A DNA stretch of 15,698 nt from Rickettsia endosymbiont of Ixodes persulcatus. Its GTDB lineage: Bacteria > Pseudomonadota > Alphaproteobacteria > Rickettsiales > Rickettsiaceae. Where the stretch lies: assembly GCA_027293795.1 (NCBI GenBank), contig JAPYLE010000084.1:1-15698 (forward strand). Direction: 5' to 3'. The translations under genes and the position numbers were made by a program. This document shows positions 8,073 to 15,196 of this stretch, piece after piece. The notes beneath the pieces are model-generated. The model was not told the DNA's origin. It did not search any database and was given only the letters and a program-made list of their open reading frames with translations. Numbering within the stretch: the first letter of the stretch is position 1; every line of letters starts with the position of its first letter.

Positions 8073-8201
8073 GGTATACGAAGATCAACTTCAAAAAGAG
8101 CAAGGAGTCTGTAAATCGAGGAGCGGAGCGTATATTTAATACGTGAGCACCACAGAACTTATAAGACGACGTAGCCAATTTTTGAAGTTGATCAAGTATA
8201 C
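8073..8201. repeat. 130-bp palindromic element, copy 2, at the rpsO stop
   Basis: The left end gtatacgaagatcaacttc (then aaaaa) and right end tttttgaagttgatcaag (then tatac) are inverted repeats of about 23 bp. A central hairpin CGTAT/ATACG is kept. The interior matches the copy at 2663-2792. The last base, 8201, overlaps the TAG stop of rpsO (8201-8203). Both copies lie at gene 3' ends and in the same orientation relative to the genes. Confidence 0.85.
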
Positions 8202-8476
8202 TACTTCACTTTCCTAATACCGAGTTTACTTATTAACTCTAAATATTCAGTAATATTGTTCTTTTTGATATAATTAAGTAATCTGCGGCGACGCCCGACT
8301 AAAATTAATAATCCACGCCTTGAAGTATGATCTTTATGGTTAGATTTAAAATGCTCGGTTAAATTATTGATTCTTTCAGTTAAGATAGCACATTGTACCG
8401 CACTTGAACCGGTATCATTTTCCGTTATAGCATATTCTTTAATTAATTGTTGTTTACGTTCTGTAGTAATCGACAT
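8201..8476 (-). CDS. rpsO: 30S ribosomal protein S15
   Basis: S15 binds 16S rRNA early in assembly of the small-subunit platform. The 91-residue product has the family core: GSSAVQCAILTERINNLTEH near 23-42 and the RNA-binding stretch with HKDHTSRRGLL followed by the basic GRRRRLLNYI. It ends KLGIRKVK, a couple of residues longer than the usual LGLRK-type end. The final residues and TAG abut the palindromic element at 8073-8201, so the tail may have been altered by that insertion. The start is well supported by AAGGAG at 8486-8491, about 9 bases before the ATG. An RPE-1-like element ends 5 bases upstream of that ribosome site. Confidence 0.97.
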   Translation of the reverse strand: MSITTERKQQLIKEYAITENDTGSSAVQCAILTERINNLTEHFKSNHKDHTSRRGLLILVGRRRRLLNYIKKNNITEYLELISKLGIRKVK

Positions 8477-8495
8477 CGATAATTTCTCCTTATTT

Positions 8496-8647
8496 AATAG
8501 ACTTCTTACCTAACTTGTTTCTAAAGGTAATTTGTATGTCAATCCGATGCTCGAATCCTCACGTACCATTAGTGTACGCTGCGGTTCTGCGGTTCGTGTT
8601 TCCTGCAAATTCCTTCTTTATTAACTACGTTAGGTAAGAAGTCTATT
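8496..8647. repeat. RPE-1-like palindromic element between truB and rpsO (152 bp)
   Basis: The ends are perfect 19-bp inverted repeats: aatagacttcttacctaac at 8496-8514 and its complement at 8629-8647. GTAC/GTAC marks the centre near 8571. Reading the minus strand, the pieces EFAGNTNRRTAAYT and REDSSIGLTYKLPLET appear in two neighbouring frames. These resemble the peptide encoded by RPE-1 elements when they sit in rickettsial genes, as I remember it; here the frame is broken. The element's end contains the TAG stop of truB (8643-8645). Confidence 0.8.
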
Positions 8648-9524
8648 GTGTTAAATTAAATACTCGTAAAGAATTAAAGCAACTCTTGTTTAAGCTACCT
8701 ATTGCAAGTAAAATGCCTTTATGGCGAACCCATAAAAGATTAACATCTTTTTCATAATTAAATAAACATTTCTGTCCATATTTAATTTGCTGTGCTTGCT
8801 GATCTGTTGCATCAAGAACCAGGATGTCGTCCAGTATTGCTTCTATCTTTATACTTTTTTCCTCTAGGGAATTTTTGGTAATTTCGTCAGGCGATTTAAT
8901 TCGGATAGCATTTTCTTCTTTAAATATTCCAACCTGAGTACGGCGTAATTCTATCACAAATCCTAAACTTTGCAAGGATAATGCCAAATCTTCTGCTAAA
9001 GTCCTTATATAAGTACCTTTTGAGCATTCCGTATAGTAGGTAGCGGTAGCATTTTTCTCATCAAAATTTAAACATTTTAAATCATAAATAGTTATATTTC
9101 GTGGCTTTAACTCTACTTCTTTCCCAACTCTTGCTAGCTTATAAGCTCTTACGCCGTTAACTTTTAGAGCAGAAAAAGCAGGAGGTATTTGGGTTGCGTT
9201 ACCGATAAATTTAGAACATACGGCATAAGCTTCTTCTTTAGACGGTATATAATCTTTTGTTGTTATTACTTTGCCTGTATAATCACCGCTATCGGTTTGT
9301 TTTCCAAATTGTACGGTAAAAATATAGGCTTTTCTAGCATCAATAAGCATTTGAACTAATTTTGTTGCTTCGCCTACGGCAAGCGGTAATATCCCTTCCA
9401 CTTCTACGTCTAAAGTACCGGCATGTCCTATCTTAACTTTACCGAGTATTTTTTTTACTATGCTAACAAGTTTAGCAGAACTTATACCTCTTGGTTTATA
9501 AATATTTAACCAATAATTACTCAT
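8643..9524 (-). CDS. truB: tRNA pseudouridine(55) synthase
   Basis: TruB makes pseudouridine 55 in the T-loop of tRNAs. With ATG at 9522-9524 the product is 293 residues. GHAGTLD at 33-39 carries the catalytic aspartate (D39), followed by the LPLAVGEATKL stretch. The second core motif KGTYIRTLAEDL and the C-terminal extension are present. The frame stays open for 45 further codons upstream (to 9659), but that part has no family similarity and overlaps tlcD, so I chose the internal ATG directly before NYWLNIYKPRGISS. No strong ribosome site is visible. The TAG stop lies inside the end of the RPE-1-like element, so the insertion fixed the present C-terminus. First gene of the minus-strand string. 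Confidence 0.95.
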   Translation of the reverse strand: MSNYWLNIYKPRGISSAKLVSIVKKILGKVKIGHAGTLDVEVEGILPLAVGEATKLVQMLIDARKAYIFTVQFGKQTDSGDYTGKVITTKDYIPSKEEAYAVCSKFIGNATQIPPAFSALKVNGVRAYKLARVGKEVELKPRNITIYDLKCLNFDEKNATATYYTECSKGTYIRTLAEDLALSLQSLGFVIELRRTQVGIFKEENAIRIKSPDEITKNSLEEKSIKIEAILDDILVLDATDQQAQQIKYGQKCLFNYEKDVNLLWVRHKGILLAIGSLNKSCFNSLRVFNLTQ

Positions 9525-9530
9525 TTTAAC

Positions 9531-9559
9531 TTGACTTAAATTTAGAAAATCTTTAATAT
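9531..9559 (+). promoter_or_regulatory. candidate sigma-70 promoter for tlcD
   Basis: TTGACT (9531-9536), a 17-base spacer, then TAATAT (9554-9559), about 38 bases before the tlcD ATG. The region 9525-9597 is the only gap between the divergent genes truB and tlcD, so promoters for both directions should lie here. I see no equally good minus-strand match for truB. Confidence 0.5.
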
Positions 9560-9597
9560 ACAATTCTAGCCAATAGCAAGTTAGGTTAGACCAAATA

Positions 9598-11133
9598 ATG
9601 ACGATTAACCCTAATAATATAGAAAATTCTTCCTCCAAAATCAATAGCCATCTTTCCAAACTTACCGATTATATCTGGCCTATAAAACACCACGAAGTTT
9701 CTAAATTTTTATTCATCACCCTATTAATGTTCTGTATTTTATTTATCCAAAATTTAATCAGAGCTTTAAAAGATAGTATTGTTACCACTATGATCGGTGC
9801 CGAGACTATCTCGTTTTTAAAATTTGGGGGAGTAATGCCGTCTGCTTTCTTAATGACTGCTATCTATGTAAAGCTTGTTAATAGGATGAAAGCAGAAAAT
9901 ATATTTTATCTTATTATATCAATTTTTTTGGCATTCTTTGCTTTATTTGCTTATATTATTTTCCCAAATCATGAAATATTACATTTAAGCCCTGTAACCG
10001 TTCAAAATTTAACAGTAAGTTTACCTCATTTAAAATGGTTTATATTGCTTTTATCAAAGTGGAGTTTTTCGCTATTTTATATAATAGCCGAATTATGGCC
10101 AAACGTAGTTTTTGCATTACTTTTTTGGCAGTTTGTTAATAATATTACTACAGTTGAAGAATCTAAAAGATTTTATCCGTTATTCGGTTTACTTAGTCAA
10201 ACAGGCATTTATTTGGCAGGGCAATTTTTAGAAAATCTAAGTAATATTAACGAGTATGTAACTAATAAATTTGCATTACACTCGTCTTTTCATACGCTTT
10301 CTATACAAATTATACTAAGCATAGTATTAATTTTAGGCATAATAGCTATTAAAACTTTTTGGCTGCTTAATCATAAGGTACTCGATAAAGAGCATATGGC
10401 ATTACTCAAGTTTAAAGCAAAGAAAAAATCAATGACGATTGCCGAAAGTTTTCAGATGATTCTCTCTTCAAGACATATCAGATTAATCGCAACTTTACTA
10501 ATTTGCTACGGCATTGCAATAAATTTAGTAGAAGGTCCTTGGAAAGCAGCAGCTACTAAAATTTATAAAACTCCAACAGAATATGCTGCTTTTATAGGAA
10601 GTTATTTAAGTTATACCGGTGTATTTACTATTTTATTTGTCGTGCTTGGTTCAAATATAGTTAGAAGACTTAGCTGGTTTACGGCAGCTGTTATCACACC
10701 TTTAATAGTTTTTATTACCGGTATATTATTTTTCGCCGTTAATAATTTTGAAGGATTTGCGGCTCTCATAATAACAAACTTTATTCTAACCGACCCTGCT
10801 TTAATTGCTATAACAATCGGTGCTATTCAAAATGTGCTTAGTAAATCAAGCAAATATACCTTATTTGATTCAACAAAAGAAATGGCTTATGTTCCTTTAG
10901 ATCCGGAAATAAAAATAAAAGGTAAAGCCGCTGCTGACGTAATCGGTACAAAACTCGGCAAGTCAGGTAGTGCATTTTTACAATCATTAGTATTTATAAT
11001 GTTACCTTCCGCTAGTTATCAATCTATTTCCGTCTGTTTAATGATTATATTTATAATTACTTGCTTAACCTGGCTTTGGGCGACTAAAGAACTCAATAAA
11101 GAATATAAAAATTCTATTAAAATTTCTCAATAA
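9598..11133 (+). CDS. tlcD: Tlc-family nucleotide translocase (ADP,ATP carrier protein 4)
   Basis: This is an inner-membrane transporter of the plastid/rickettsial ATP/ADP translocase family, which lets intracellular bacteria take nucleotides from the host. The 511-residue product is very hydrophobic, with segments such as 37-57, 103-122 and 146-165 plus a further series to about 500, in line with the 12 membrane helices of the family. Family-typical stretches include RALKDSIVTT (55-64), AELWPNVVF and EESKRFYPLFGLLSQTG. Rickettsia carry five paralogues. Adjacency to truB on one side and sca4 on the other points to tlcD (RP500 in R. prowazekii, as I recall). That paralogue was reported to carry CTP, UTP and GDP rather than ATP/ADP. 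Substrate here is inferred from that. The family call is firm; the paralogue number is less so. Confidence 0.88.
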   Translation: MTINPNNIENSSSKINSHLSKLTDYIWPIKHHEVSKFLFITLLMFCILFIQNLIRALKDSIVTTMIGAETISFLKFGGVMPSAFLMTAIYVKLVNRMKAENIFYLIISIFLAFFALFAYIIFPNHEILHLSPVTVQNLTVSLPHLKWFILLLSKWSFSLFYIIAELWPNVVFALLFWQFVNNITTVEESKRFYPLFGLLSQTGIYLAGQFLENLSNINEYVTNKFALHSSFHTLSIQIILSIVLILGIIAIKTFWLLNHKVLDKEHMALLKFKAKKKSMTIAESFQMILSSRHIRLIATLLICYGIAINLVEGPWKAAATKIYKTPTEYAAFIGSYLSYTGVFTILFVVLGSNIVRRLSWFTAAVITPLIVFITGILFFAVNNFEGFAALIITNFILTDPALIAITIGAIQNVLSKSSKYTLFDSTKEMAYVPLDPEIKIKGKAAADVIGTKLGKSGSAFLQSLVFIMLPSASYQSISVCLMIIFIITCLTWLWATKELNKEYKNSIKISQ

Positions 11134-11134
11134 T

Positions 11135-11191
11135 AATATCAGTTTTTTCTTGATATTCCTAAAATCCCTATATACTGTCTTTGACAGTATA
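11135..11191 (+). promoter_or_regulatory. tlcD-sca4 gap: two dyads and weak promoter-like boxes
   Basis: AATATCA (11135-11141) pairs with TGATATT (11151-11157). A perfect 9-bp dyad TATACTGTC / GACAGTATA with loop TTT lies at 11171-11191. Neither has a U-run after it, so neither is a classical terminator. TTGACA at 11182-11187 overlaps the second dyad and could be a -35 box (a weak TAGATG follows 18 bases later). This could be an operator or promoter for sca4 or a tlcD mRNA end. Confidence 0.35.
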
Positions 11192-11219
11192 AACTGCAAA
11201 ACAATAGATGGGGCTTTTA

Positions 11220-11374
11220 TGTCATTCCCGCGAAAACGGGAAGCCAATTTTTGGCGGTGTCATCCCGCGATCAAGTCGCGGGATCCAAAAAAAATTAAAT
11301 AAAGACTAGATATTGTGTAGGGACACGGTATGACAAGAAAGCAAAACTGGATTCCCGCCGTTGCTGGAATGACA
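11220..11374. repeat. nested palindromic elements in the sca4 leader
   Basis: The outer element begins tgtcattcccgcgaaaacgg (11220) and ends ggattcccgccgttgctgga plus atgaca (to 11374), the same ends as the repeats at 2103 and 5663. Inside it, 11258-11335 begins tgtcatcccgcgatcaagtc and ends ggacacggtatgaca, the end type of the element at 3562. The most direct reading is one palindromic element inserted into another. Together they fill half of the 311-base gap between tlcD and sca4. Confidence 0.75.
11258..11335. repeat. inner palindromic element (78 bp)
   Basis: It has CCCGCGA/TCGCGGG as a strong hairpin at the left end (11263-11282 region), an AT-rich middle, and a ggacacggtatgaca right end. 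It is flanked on both sides by parts of the outer element (gccaatttttggcgg and agaaagcaaaactgg). Confidence 0.65.
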
Positions 11375-11444
11375 TTGGTATCAACGCAGAATCTTTATTA
11401 TTTGCAATTTGTGCTAATTAATTTTTGATTAAATTAGAGGTTTT
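11375..11444 (+). promoter_or_regulatory. sca4 upstream region with ribosome site
   Basis: AGAGG at 11436-11440 lies 4 bases before the sca4 ATG (11445) and supports that start. A weak promoter-like pair, TTGGTA (11375-11380) and TATTAT (11396-11401), has a short 15-base spacer. If real, it starts right where the outer palindromic element ends. Confidence 0.35.
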
Positions 11445-14384
11445 ATGAGTAAAGACGGTAACCCGGATACAAGTGAATTGGATCCTTTAGCAAATAGAGA
11501 ATTTACAGAAGAAGAAAAGCAACAACAAGCAAAACAAGAACAAGAACTTTTTTCTCAAACTACACTAGACGCAGCTGATGATGGTTTTATCGTCACTCCT
11601 GCATCTTCTGCTCAATCTACCCCTTCAATTAGTGCTTTATCGGAAAGTATATCGGCTGACGGTCAAACATCAGACCAAATAACCGAAGCAATTAGAAAAG
11701 AAATCCTAAAGAAACAAAGAGATATATTAAGAGAATATTTTGCCAATACAAATCCAGAATTAGCTGAACAAATAGCAAAGGAAGAAGAAGATAAAAAATT
11801 CCGTGCTTTTTTGAGTAATCCGGATAATCGAGGATTGATTGATAAAGCTTTTGAAGATTCAGAAACTAAAAAGAAGCTAGAAGCAGCAGAAATAACAGGT
11901 TATAGAAATGTTCTCTCAACATATAGTACTGAAAATTATAAAGGTGGATTCAAACTAATACAGTGGGAAAATCAAGTAAGTGCAAGCAATCTTAGAGCAA
12001 CAGTAGTTAAAAATGATGCAGGCGATGGACTCTGTACCTTAAATGAAACGACCCATAAAACTAAACCTTTTACCGTAGCTAAACAAGACGGTACTCAGGT
12101 TCAGGTCAGTTCATATAGAGCAATAGATTTTCCTATAAAACTTGATAAAGCCGATGGGTCGATGCATCTATCGATGGTAGCATTAAAAGCCGACGGTACA
12201 AAACCCTCTAAAGATAAAGCAGTATATTTCACTGCTCACTACGAAGAAGGGCCAAACGGTAAACCTCTACTTAAGGAAATAAGCTCGCCGCAACCTTTAA
12301 AATTTGCCGGAGACAGACCGGATGCGGTAGCTTATATTGAGCATGGAGAAGAAATTTATACACTTGCGGTAACACGCGGTAAATATCAAGAAATGATGCA
12401 AGAGGTAGAGCTAAACAAAGGGCAAGCGATTGATTTATCGCAAACTATAGCTGAAGATTTAACAAAGGTACAAGGTCGATTTCAGGAAACACCACAACCA
12501 ATAATAACTCCAAATCAAGGATTGAAGTCATCTATTGAAATGCCTACTGTTATACAAATGCCACAGCTGCAACAAGCTGAATCTTCAGGAATTCCAAATC
12601 CGGTACTTAACACAGTTACAGCTTTATCAGGCAGTATGCAAGATTTATTAAATTATGTAAATGCAGGTTTAACAAAAGAAACAGACGGTAATAAACAAAT
12701 TGACTTAATTAAAGAAGCAGCTGCGGCAATTCTTAACAATGAGAAAAGTGATATCGCTGAAAAGCAGGCTAATATCATTGCTTTAGTTGAAAATACGGTC
12801 AATAATAAAGATCTTGCACCGGACGCAAAAGTAGCAGCGGGTGTAGGCAGTATATTAGAAAGCATAAAAAGTGATAATGCTTTATCGGATCCCGAAAAAT
12901 CAAAAATGCTTGAAGCTACAGTAGCTATTGCTTTAAATTCAGAGAATCTTGAGCCAAAATATAAGCAACAAATAGTGGAAAAGGCAGTAGATTCAGGATT
13001 AGGGCTTGATGATGCAAATGCTAGAGCTAATACTATTGACGGTATTACAGATGCTATAATAAAAAGTAACCTTGCTACTGAAGATAAAGGGACAATGCTT
13101 ATAGCAGTAGGTGATAAGGTTAATACTTCTCAACTAAGTAACGCAGAAAAACAAAAATTATTAGGTTCTGTATTAAAGAAAGGTGTAGAAGCCGGAGTTC
13201 TCAGTGAAGAGCAACAACAATTGATGCGGCAGAATTTAGATAAGATTACGGCGGAACAAGAGAAAGCAAGTAAAGTAGCAGAAGTTCTAAGTGTTTTGGC
13301 TAATCCTGCATTTAATAATATTGCTAAAACGAAAGAAATACAAGATGTTACTACAAAGGTTTTAGATGCTCCAGTTAAAGCAGATGTAAAAGGTGAAATA
13401 ATTGAGGGAATTACTAAAACAGTTGCAGAAAGCTCACTTGATGCTAAAGATAAAGCAGATATTGTTAAAGGGGTAGGTGAGACTATAACTAGCCATAGTA
13501 ATACATCCTTAATGGATAAAATAACTATTATGGAATCGGCAGAAAAGGGTATTGCAGAAGGTAAGACTGATTTACCTGTTAGAGAATTAATGACTAAAGG
13601 TTTAGTAGAAGGTGTTTATGAAAGCAAAGCAGATCCTGAAATAACTTCTGAAACCAAAGCTGTTTCTAACGGGATTGATAAGAGTACTGCTGTACTGGAA
13701 GATAAACAAGCACTGAAAGATGCAGCGAGTGGAGCAGTTTTAGATAGAGAAACTCAAAATTTAAATAAAGATTTATCTCAAAGTGTAGAACAAACTAAGC
13801 TTCGTGACGATATATATAATAAAGCCCAAGATGTAGCTGATGCATTAAAAAATGTTGTTGATCCTGTTTTAGCAGCCCACCCGGAAAAACGTGAGGTCTC
13901 AGAAGAAGAAGTTGTGAAAAAAACTTTTAGTGTATTAAGTGATGTCTCTAAGCTTGCAGTTGAGAAAGTCAATAATTTTCGTGTTATGCTTTCTCCAAAT
14001 GGTAATCTTAAGACTCTTGAAGCAAAAAGAGCTGAATCAGAGAAAGAAATTAGTAAAATAGTTAATGATTATAAAGCTATAGATGAGAAATATAAACCAC
14101 AATATGAACAACAACAGGGAAGTTATAATAACACTAAAGAGTTAGAAGAGAAAAAATCATTTATTGAAAATTTAAAATTAGATGATAAAGAAAAAATAAA
14201 ATTAATTAGTACCTTAATTCAAAGTGAAGCAGAAAATAAGAAAAAGGGTACTATTAATAATATAACAATGTTAACAGAAAATCGAACAAAGCTTGAAGAA
14301 AAAGTTGCAATTCAGGATAAATCGAAAGTAGGTTATAATACTCAACTAAAACCACGCAAGGATACAGCAGGAAGAGTTCCTTAA
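11445..14384 (+). CDS. sca4: Sca4 (gene D, PS120 antigen), vinculin-binding effector
   Basis: Sca4 is a rickettsial antigen without signal peptide or autotransporter barrel. In spotted-fever species it is secreted into the host cell, binds vinculin and eases cell-to-cell spread. The 979-residue product begins MSKDGNPDTSELDPLANREF and is highly charged. A mixed alpha/beta N-terminal region runs to about residue 350, with a proline/glutamine linker near 350-390. A long run of degenerate helical repeats follows (about 400-760), then a very charged, coiled-coil-like C-terminus (about 830-965). Two helices fit the published vinculin-binding regions: 396-411 (SMQDLLNYVNAGLTKE) and 786-812 (with LRDDIYNKAQDVADALKNV). 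It is somewhat shorter than the ~1000-residue homologues I recall. A palindromic remnant begins 3 bases past the stop, so the C-terminus may have been trimmed. Upstream is tlcD, the order known from R. prowazekii. Confidence 0.92.
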   Translation: MSKDGNPDTSELDPLANREFTEEEKQQQAKQEQELFSQTTLDAADDGFIVTPASSAQSTPSISALSESISADGQTSDQITEAIRKEILKKQRDILREYFANTNPELAEQIAKEEEDKKFRAFLSNPDNRGLIDKAFEDSETKKKLEAAEITGYRNVLSTYSTENYKGGFKLIQWENQVSASNLRATVVKNDAGDGLCTLNETTHKTKPFTVAKQDGTQVQVSSYRAIDFPIKLDKADGSMHLSMVALKADGTKPSKDKAVYFTAHYEEGPNGKPLLKEISSPQPLKFAGDRPDAVAYIEHGEEIYTLAVTRGKYQEMMQEVELNKGQAIDLSQTIAEDLTKVQGRFQETPQPIITPNQGLKSSIEMPTVIQMPQLQQAESSGIPNPVLNTVTALSGSMQDLLNYVNAGLTKETDGNKQIDLIKEAAAAILNNEKSDIAEKQANIIALVENTVNNKDLAPDAKVAAGVGSILESIKSDNALSDPEKSKMLEATVAIALNSENLEPKYKQQIVEKAVDSGLGLDDANARANTIDGITDAIIKSNLATEDKGTMLIAVGDKVNTSQLSNAEKQKLLGSVLKKGVEAGVLSEEQQQLMRQNLDKITAEQEKASKVAEVLSVLANPAFNNIAKTKEIQDVTTKVLDAPVKADVKGEIIEGITKTVAESSLDAKDKADIVKGVGETITSHSNTSLMDKITIMESAEKGIAEGKTDLPVRELMTKGLVEGVYESKADPEITSETKAVSNGIDKSTAVLEDKQALKDAASGAVLDRETQNLNKDLSQSVEQTKLRDDIYNKAQDVADALKNVVDPVLAAHPEKREVSEEEVVKKTFSVLSDVSKLAVEKVNNFRVMLSPNGNLKTLEAKRAESEKEISKIVNDYKAIDEKYKPQYEQQQGSYNNTKELEEKKSFIENLKLDDKEKIKLISTLIQSEAENKKKGTINNITMLTENRTKLEEKVAIQDKSKVGYNTQLKPRKDTAGRVP

Positions 14385-14386
14385 AA

Positions 14387-14428
14387 TGTCATTCTAGAGC
14401 TAAACGCGACCTTGTTTCATGGGATACT
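14387..14428. repeat. half palindromic element directly after sca4
   Basis: It starts tgtcattctagagctaaacg and ends catgggatac, like the arms of the tgtcat-type elements but without a partner arm. It lies 3 bases after the sca4 stop codon. Confidence 0.45.
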
Positions 14429-14432
14429 AAAT

Positions 14433-14554
14433 CGTCATTGCGAGCAGTCGTAGTACTTGTGTGACAACCTAGAAAAATAATAAAAAAATGCTAAAGATTA
14501 GCATTTTTTCTTCCTTACTTCGTCAATTACCTTGTTAACTTTCTTTGTAATGAC
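14433..14554. repeat. palindromic element between convergent sca4 and XRE gene (about 122 bp)
   Basis: The ends are cgtcattgcgag (14433-14444) and ctttgtaatgac (14543-14554), imperfect inverted repeats. Its exact middle is the perfect hairpin at 14483-14509. The same ends occur in the remnant at 7986-8025. Confidence 0.7.
14483..14509. terminator. bidirectional intrinsic terminator in the element core
   Basis: AAAAAATGCTAA, loop AGA, TTAGCATTTTTT: a perfect 12-bp stem. The A-run and T-run flank the inner 6-bp TGCTAA/TTAGCA part, so transcripts from either strand end the hairpin in a U-run. It sits between the converging genes sca4 and the regulator at 14612. The inner stem is AT-rich, so strength is uncertain. 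Confidence 0.65.
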
Positions 14555-14611
14555 AAAAAAACTGTTACGGGTGCTACTTAAAGCTTAATGATGTTCACAA
14601 AATTGTATGTT

Positions 14612-15004
14612 TTATGCATTAGCTTTTAGCTTTTCTTTTCCGGCTAAACATTTTACTAAATTATTAATGGCTTGTTGTTCTTCCGTACTATTAATTTTCA
14701 TAAAATTTCTTGAAACTTCAATGCACATACGTTGATGTTGAGTATGTACAGGTTGAGGTTTATTAGCTTCTTCTAAACCTTCAAAGAAATAATCAATATT
14801 TCTATCTAAAGCTTCTGCGATTAGTACTAGCCTTCCTACAGAAATTCTATTAATTGCTTTTTCGTATTTTTGTAATTGTTGATGAGTAACATCAATTACT
14901 TCAGCAAGTTGTTGACGAGACAACCCCTTAGCGAGTCTTAAAGAATAAATTTTCTTGCCGATAAAACTATCTATTTTTTGTATAATATCGTTTTTTCTAC
15001 CCAT
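14612..15004 (-). CDS. XRE-family helix-turn-helix regulator
   Basis: This is a 130-residue DNA-binding protein. Residues about 15-70 form a Cro/C1-type HTH domain: IGKKIYSLRLAKGLSRQQLA, then the recognition helix with THQQLQKYEKAINRIS (40-55), then VGRLVLIAEALDRNIDYFF. The QxQKYE and NRIS pattern is typical of the chromosomal XRE regulators shared by alphaproteobacteria, rather than of phage repressors. The C-terminal half (75-130) is polar and carries no domain I recognise; it could be a dimerisation or regulatory tail. The start is well supported by AAGGAG at 15011-15016, 6 bases before the ATG. It is transcribed toward sca4. Its targets are unknown; sca4 is a neighbour but there is no direct evidence of control. 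Confidence 0.88.
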   Translation of the reverse strand: MGRKNDIIQKIDSFIGKKIYSLRLAKGLSRQQLAEVIDVTHQQLQKYEKAINRISVGRLVLIAEALDRNIDYFFEGLEEANKPQPVHTQHQRMCIEVSRNFMKINSTEEQQAINNLVKCLAGKEKLKANA

Positions 15005-15196
15005 TATCTTCTCCTTGGTTACTAATTATATCTATATTTAAAAATTTTCTTTGAATAAAAATTATATTATCCTATATTATTATAAAACATGTGATTATTA
15101 ATAATTTTGTCCCACTAAATCTATCCAATTGTAAGTAGAAATAATACCATAAATTAATATTATAAGCAACTATAAAAACATTTTTTAAGTTTTTTG

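Noticed and set aside
9525..9659. 45-codon N-terminal extension of truB
   Set aside because: It has no TruB-like sequence, overlaps the start of tlcD and covers the divergent promoter region. The internal ATG at 9524 precedes the conserved part.
2097..11374. Palindromic repeats as insertion-sequence ends
   Set aside because: Elements of 28-155 bp encode no transposase, and none is visible in the window. The pattern fits non-autonomous RPE-type repeats.
11445..14384. Sca4 as an autotransporter surface protein like Sca0, Sca1, Sca2 and Sca5
   Set aside because: There is no signal peptide and no C-terminal beta-barrel; the name is historical.
2103..14554. CRISPR array formed by the recurring tgtcattcccg-type repeats
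   Set aside because: The copies are kilobases apart with no regular spacers and no cas genes. They are dispersed palindromic elements.
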